A DNA stretch of 10,212 nucleotides from assembly GCA_036939975.1 (NCBI GenBank), contig JALLPB010001344.1, forward strand, positions 1-10,212, in the 5' to 3' direction. Under the pieces are notes generated by a model. That model searched no databases. It saw nothing but the letters and a program-made list of their open reading frames with translations, and had not been told where the DNA came from. The stretch comes from Cyclostephanos tholiformis. Lineage: Eukaryota > Bacillariophyta > Thalassiosirophyceae > Thalassiosirales > Thalassiosiraceae. A program made the translations under genes and the position numbers. Positions 7,334-10,212 of the stretch are shown here, one piece after another (position 1 is the stretch's first letter; each line of letters starts with the position of its first letter).

Positions 7334-7654
7334 TTATTGTTCAAAACACTCCAACTTTGCAACGATGTGCCCCCCATGACAATAATCACAGATCCACTTG
7401 CCCGGGGTGCAGGAGCAATTATTTTTACACCTTTTTGCCCTCTCCCCACACCCCTTCATGGTGCATGGGTAGTTTTGGCACCACTGTCTGGTGTTGCAAA
7501 TCCTGAACCTTTGTTGCGTGAGGCAGAGCATTTGTGAGCACAAAGACACGGCTTCCCCTCCTGCAATTGTCACCATCATCACCCCCCTGTCATTCTTTCC
7601 CCCTAGTCTTTGCCGATGCGGCACCTCCCCTTCCACCATCGTTATCATTGTCAA
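7334..7654 (-). pseudogene. Cysteine-rich open frame, possible zinc-binding part of the element
   Basis: A 106-codon minus-strand frame has no internal stop. Its second half is packed with cysteines: RICNTRQWCQNYPCTMKGCG, then RAKRCKNNCSCTPGKWICDY, then CHGG. The spacing (C-x2-C, C-x-C and C-x4-C pairs with basic residues between) looks like a metal-binding module rather than chance, although I cannot match it to a named family. The first half (MTMITMVEGEV...) overlaps low-complexity DNA and may not be translated. It lies on the same strand as, and upstream of, the decayed integrase element, so it may be an N-terminal exon or a separate small gene of that element. It is called a pseudogene only because of its surroundings; the frame itself is intact. 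Confidence 0.4.
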
Positions 7655-7655
7655 T

Positions 7656-8260
7656 TTCCCTCCACCCCCCCCTCTCCCCCCACCTTATGTTGATTGTTAA
7701 GTCCTTCCCCCCTCCAACACCAATCCAACGCAAGTGCGCCATTCTCCTTCTCGCTCTACACCACCCCACCAATGCTACCTAATGAACGTAATGCTGCAGC
7801 ATGAGTCCCATCACTTTCCTACCCCACCACCTTGTACGGAGGAGGGGTGGGATCCAAGTAGACATTGTCAACAACAGCAACAACTGACTTCTCCTCCACC
7901 ATCTCATCATCATCATCCCTTTGCAACCATGTCCCCCAAATACTTTGCCCGCTTGGCTAGATAACAATGATGTCAACAATGATGCAACCTCCACACCTAA
8001 AAGCATTGTTGTTGCCCCCATCCCATCATCCCCCCACCCCCATCTCTCCCACACAATCACACAACATTGCCTGCACGGCTCAACAATGACAATGATAACA
8101 TCCTTCCCCTCTCCCCCACTCCCCCTCCCCCCCCCCCTCCCTTGACAATGTTAACAATGCAACCTCTCCTATCACATTCGTTGTCATTGTCCACAATGAG
8201 TATGATTTACTAAATCTGGTATACACGCTATTGTAAACAATGTACAAAAGAGTGTCCGAA
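7656..8260. repeat. C-rich low-complexity DNA with degenerate AACAATG-bearing repeats
   Basis: The + strand is rich in CCCC and CTCCCC blocks (longest C-run 8127-8137) separated by segments containing CAATG. TTGCCCGCTTGGCT (about 7946) and TTGCCTGCACGGCT (about 8067) begin two related segments about 121 bp apart. A shorter relative, ACAATGTTAACAATGCAACC, lies near 8146. The small open frames here are low-complexity Pro/Ser/His or Gly/Arg strings that I do not regard as genes. Confidence 0.5.
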
Positions 8261-8267
8261 GTTATTC

Positions 8268-8295
8268 ATAGGCATTGTCTAAATGCAGAAAAATA
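8268..8295 (+). repeat. Imperfect inverted repeat, left copy
   Basis: GGCATTGTCTAAATGCAGAA and its flanks match the reverse complement of 9660-9686 (AGCCATAGTCTATGCAGAAA) with a 2-nt gap and about four mismatches over about 26 bp. A related direct copy of the core (GTCCATGCAGCAAAAAC) lies near 8402. Confidence 0.5.
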
Positions 8296-8936
8296 CTTTG
8301 GAGTTGGGAAAAGTTTGGACTTTCCTGGCAACCCTTTTTTTGGCCAAAACTCCAAAATTGGGTCTTGATGTCACCCGTGAGAGTGGAGAAAAAAGTTCTG
8401 AGTCCATGCAGCAAAAACATCAGACCTAAAACTTTGGACCTCACAAAGTGATTGGCTCACATGATAGTGAATTACTAGATTCTCTCTCTCTCCTAATAGG
8501 GGCAGCAATGATTATGTTAATAAGAATTAAACAATGAAATTAATTTATCTATTAAAAGCTTAACTAGACATGTGGCCATGGTTGTCATCATTGTCCGCAG
8601 CAGTGGCCTTCCATGATGCAGGAGAGCAATGTCTCCCTGGATGATGATGAGGTGTCCAGCAATGATGACAAGGGTGCATCTGGGGATGATGCATTGACCC
8701 CAAACAGCACCACCACTTAGGCTCTCTTGTACTTGCTGCATGCAATGAACACTCTCATGCTGTTGTAAAGGAGGATGTCGGCAATGCACAATGACTGAAA
8801 GGATGACTAGTGGAGATTGGGGGAAGGGGGATGGGGATGGTTGCTCGCCGCCACCATCACTGTCATTGTCCCCAAACAAGCATGATGATGGCAGCGGCAG
8901 TGGTAGAGGTAGCGGTAGTGGAGGCACTGTGGGAAG

Positions 8937-9458
8937 TTGGACGCAAGGGGGGGTGGCAGCAGTGGATGTGATGGCGGACACATCAACCTCTTCCCAGAAG
9001 CAAGGGAGGCTGAGCTGAATCTTGTGCACAGCATCGGGGTTGTGGGACCGGCACCATTGTCATTGTCATTGCTGGATGCACCCCTTGGCGGTGACAAGGC
9101 AGCTAGGCACAATAGAACAAATGATGATGATGTGAATCACACATGGGGAACTTGGGGGCGGTGGGTAAATACGACGGTCCTGTCATCATCCTTTCGACTC
9201 AGTTGGGGCTTCTATCGCACAGGGGGGGTGGAGGCCAATGCAATCACAAGAGCACTAATGATGGATCAATACACGAGGAGGGAGGATGATAGGAAGGGGA
9301 TGAGGATGGATATCATGAGGTCATTCAATGTCAGGTCAACATCACGTTGTTCTCTTACTGGGGAGAAGAGTGACCAGATTGCTTCTGATTGGACCATTAA
9401 TTGTGATGATGATGACAATGGGTCCAATATGGACATTGACTGGAGAATGGGAAGGTAG
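8937..9458 (+). pseudogene. Open frame of unknown nature in G-rich DNA
   Basis: A + frame of 173 codons is open from 8937 but has no ATG until its second half. The first part is Gly/Ser-rich. The last third (ALMMDQYTRREDDRKG, IMRSFNVRSTSRCSLTGE, KSDQIASDWTINCDDDDNG) has a more natural composition. I recognise no domain. It may be a remnant of an element gene on the opposite strand to the integrase, or simply a stop-poor stretch caused by the G-rich composition. Confidence 0.2.
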
Positions 9459-9659
9459 AGAGGTTGGGAGGAGGGGGGATGGAGGATGAGTCATGGAGGT
9501 GGGAGAAGGGTCTCTGACTCTCCCCCCTCAAGCCCCTCAAGGGTCTGATATTTTTAGGTACACCATCTTTTTTAGCCTCTTTTCTGCCTCTAGACAACCT
9601 GCAGAGAAATGAGCGGAAAAAATAGGGTCAGACGTCTGGAAATCCCGGAAAGTTGGAAG

Positions 9660-9686
9660 TTTTTTTCTGCATAGACTATGGCTTAA
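9660..9686 (-). repeat. Imperfect inverted repeat, right copy
   Basis: Partner of 8268-8295; its core is TTTTTTCTGCATAGACTATG. It is followed by AT-rich DNA. Confidence 0.5.
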
Positions 9687-10212
9687 TTTTTAAGTCTGGG
9701 ACAAGCCAATAGGGCCAATGGCACAGAAATCAGTCTAAGGTCATTTGTTATATCATTTGTAATAATATGTATGCAATATCATACATTATTTGTATTTGAC
9801 TATTTGTCATTATGTGAGTTGTTGGCTGAACAAAATTGCAGATGCAAGCATGCAGGCTATGGAGTCAAATGGTGGAATGGCAGACAGAATGGTCAAATGG
9901 CATCTGAACTGCTTGAGAGGGCTGCTCTCTTTCAATGATGCTAAGATCGGCTACCAAACATGGACCTGTAAATTATCTGGATTGTCTCTTTCTTCCCACA
10001 GACATTGGACAAGGCACATCTTTTGTACATGGTCAAATGAGCATGAGGTGAAAAAATGAGGTGATTGATCTTAGGAGGGCAAGTTCAGTTGCAAATGTGA
10101 CTATTTCCTTCATAGAATTTGTATTCACAAAGGAACAGTCTTCGAATTGTAGTTTTTTAAGGCTAAACTGATCTTCATGTAGAATATAGCCTATATCATT
10201 TGGTATGTTGGT
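9687..10212. other. AT-rich tail of the window, no supported gene
   Basis: A + frame at 9790-10059 is open for 89 codons but begins at a TTG and shows no domain. CTTCCCACAG at about 9992-10001 resembles a splice acceptor, but the nearest GTAAAT donor would give an intron of only about 35 nt. Nothing else is recognisable. Confidence 0.4.

Larger units (their letters stand above)
8268..9686. mobile_element. Possible nonautonomous element with imperfect inverted ends
   Basis: The inverted ends at 8268-8295 and 9660-9686 bracket about 1.4 kb. The inside is noncoding near the left end (8296-8500, with an inverted GGTCTTGATG / CATCAGACC pair at about 8361 and 8420 and a TC microsatellite at 8481-8492), then rich in GATGATG and G-runs from 8580 to 9500. 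The ends are short and diverged and no target duplication was found, so this is tentative. It could also be two unrelated copies of a common short repeat. Confidence 0.35.

Noticed and set aside
8560..9112. Several overlapping open frames rich in Pro-Leu or Gly-Ser repeats
   Set aside because: They follow from the G-rich microsatellite composition (all frames open together), without domain or start support.
9966..10001. Tiny intron with GTAAAT donor and CTTCCCACAG acceptor
   Set aside because: About 35 nt is too short for a usual spliceosomal intron and the flanking frames are not recognisable.

Overview
The window looks like a nuclear segment of a eukaryotic alga, most likely a diatom or other stramenopile. 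The evidence is a prolyl-4-hydroxylase C-terminus with the WHEALPVEEG...KYGANAWI style of tail typical of these algae, a short GT-AG intron with a textbook gtaagt donor, and long gene-poor, repeat-filled DNA. There is no operon structure, no bacterial ribosome-binding-site pattern and no RNA gene that I can recognise. The species cannot be fixed from the sequence.

Layout. (1) 2-574 (+): the 3' part of an apparently intact 2-oxoglutarate/Fe(II) prolyl 4-hydroxylase gene, rich in CpG. (2) 575-1481: AT-rich intergenic DNA with no supported gene. (3) 1482-1980: a 499-bp MITE-like element whose terminal inverted repeats each carry a small perfect palindrome. (4) 1981-6642 (-): the main content, a heavily decayed protein-coding transposable element. 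Read from its 5' end (right) to its 3' end (left) it has an unrecognised N-terminal region, an 80-nt spliceosomal intron (5638-5717), a long unrecognised middle region, an acidic region with a duplicated 38-bp segment, an HHCC-type zinc-binding region plus a retroviral-type DDE integrase core, and an acidic/lysine-rich tail. All three catalytic acidic residues are still visible, but in two different frames. (5) 6643-7333: AT-rich noncoding DNA with poly-G runs and a strong hairpin. (6) 7334-7654 (-): a cysteine-rich open frame, possibly an upstream part of the same element. (7) 7656-8260: C-rich low-complexity DNA with degenerate AACAATG-bearing repeats. (8) 8268-9686: a possible second nonautonomous element with imperfect inverted ends around G-rich, GATGATG-rich DNA. 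(9) 9687-10212: nothing supported.

How it fits together. The only gene likely to work is the hydroxylase. The rest is a transposon graveyard. CpG is strongly depleted in the decayed element (4 in 600 bp at 2101-2700, against 44 in the 574 bp of the hydroxylase, counted by hand), and its in-frame stops are mostly TGA (13 TGA, 3 TAG), as expected from CGA-to-TGA decay of methylated DNA. The MITE-like element keeps its CpGs (23 in 499 bp) and so looks younger. Several frame breaks fall on poly-G/C runs. The intron inside the element's coding sequence argues for a DNA transposon, or a domesticated gene later lost, rather than an LTR retrotransposon. A Ginger/KRBA2-like integrase lineage is my best guess for the family. 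The most novel item is the large unrecognised region upstream of the integrase.
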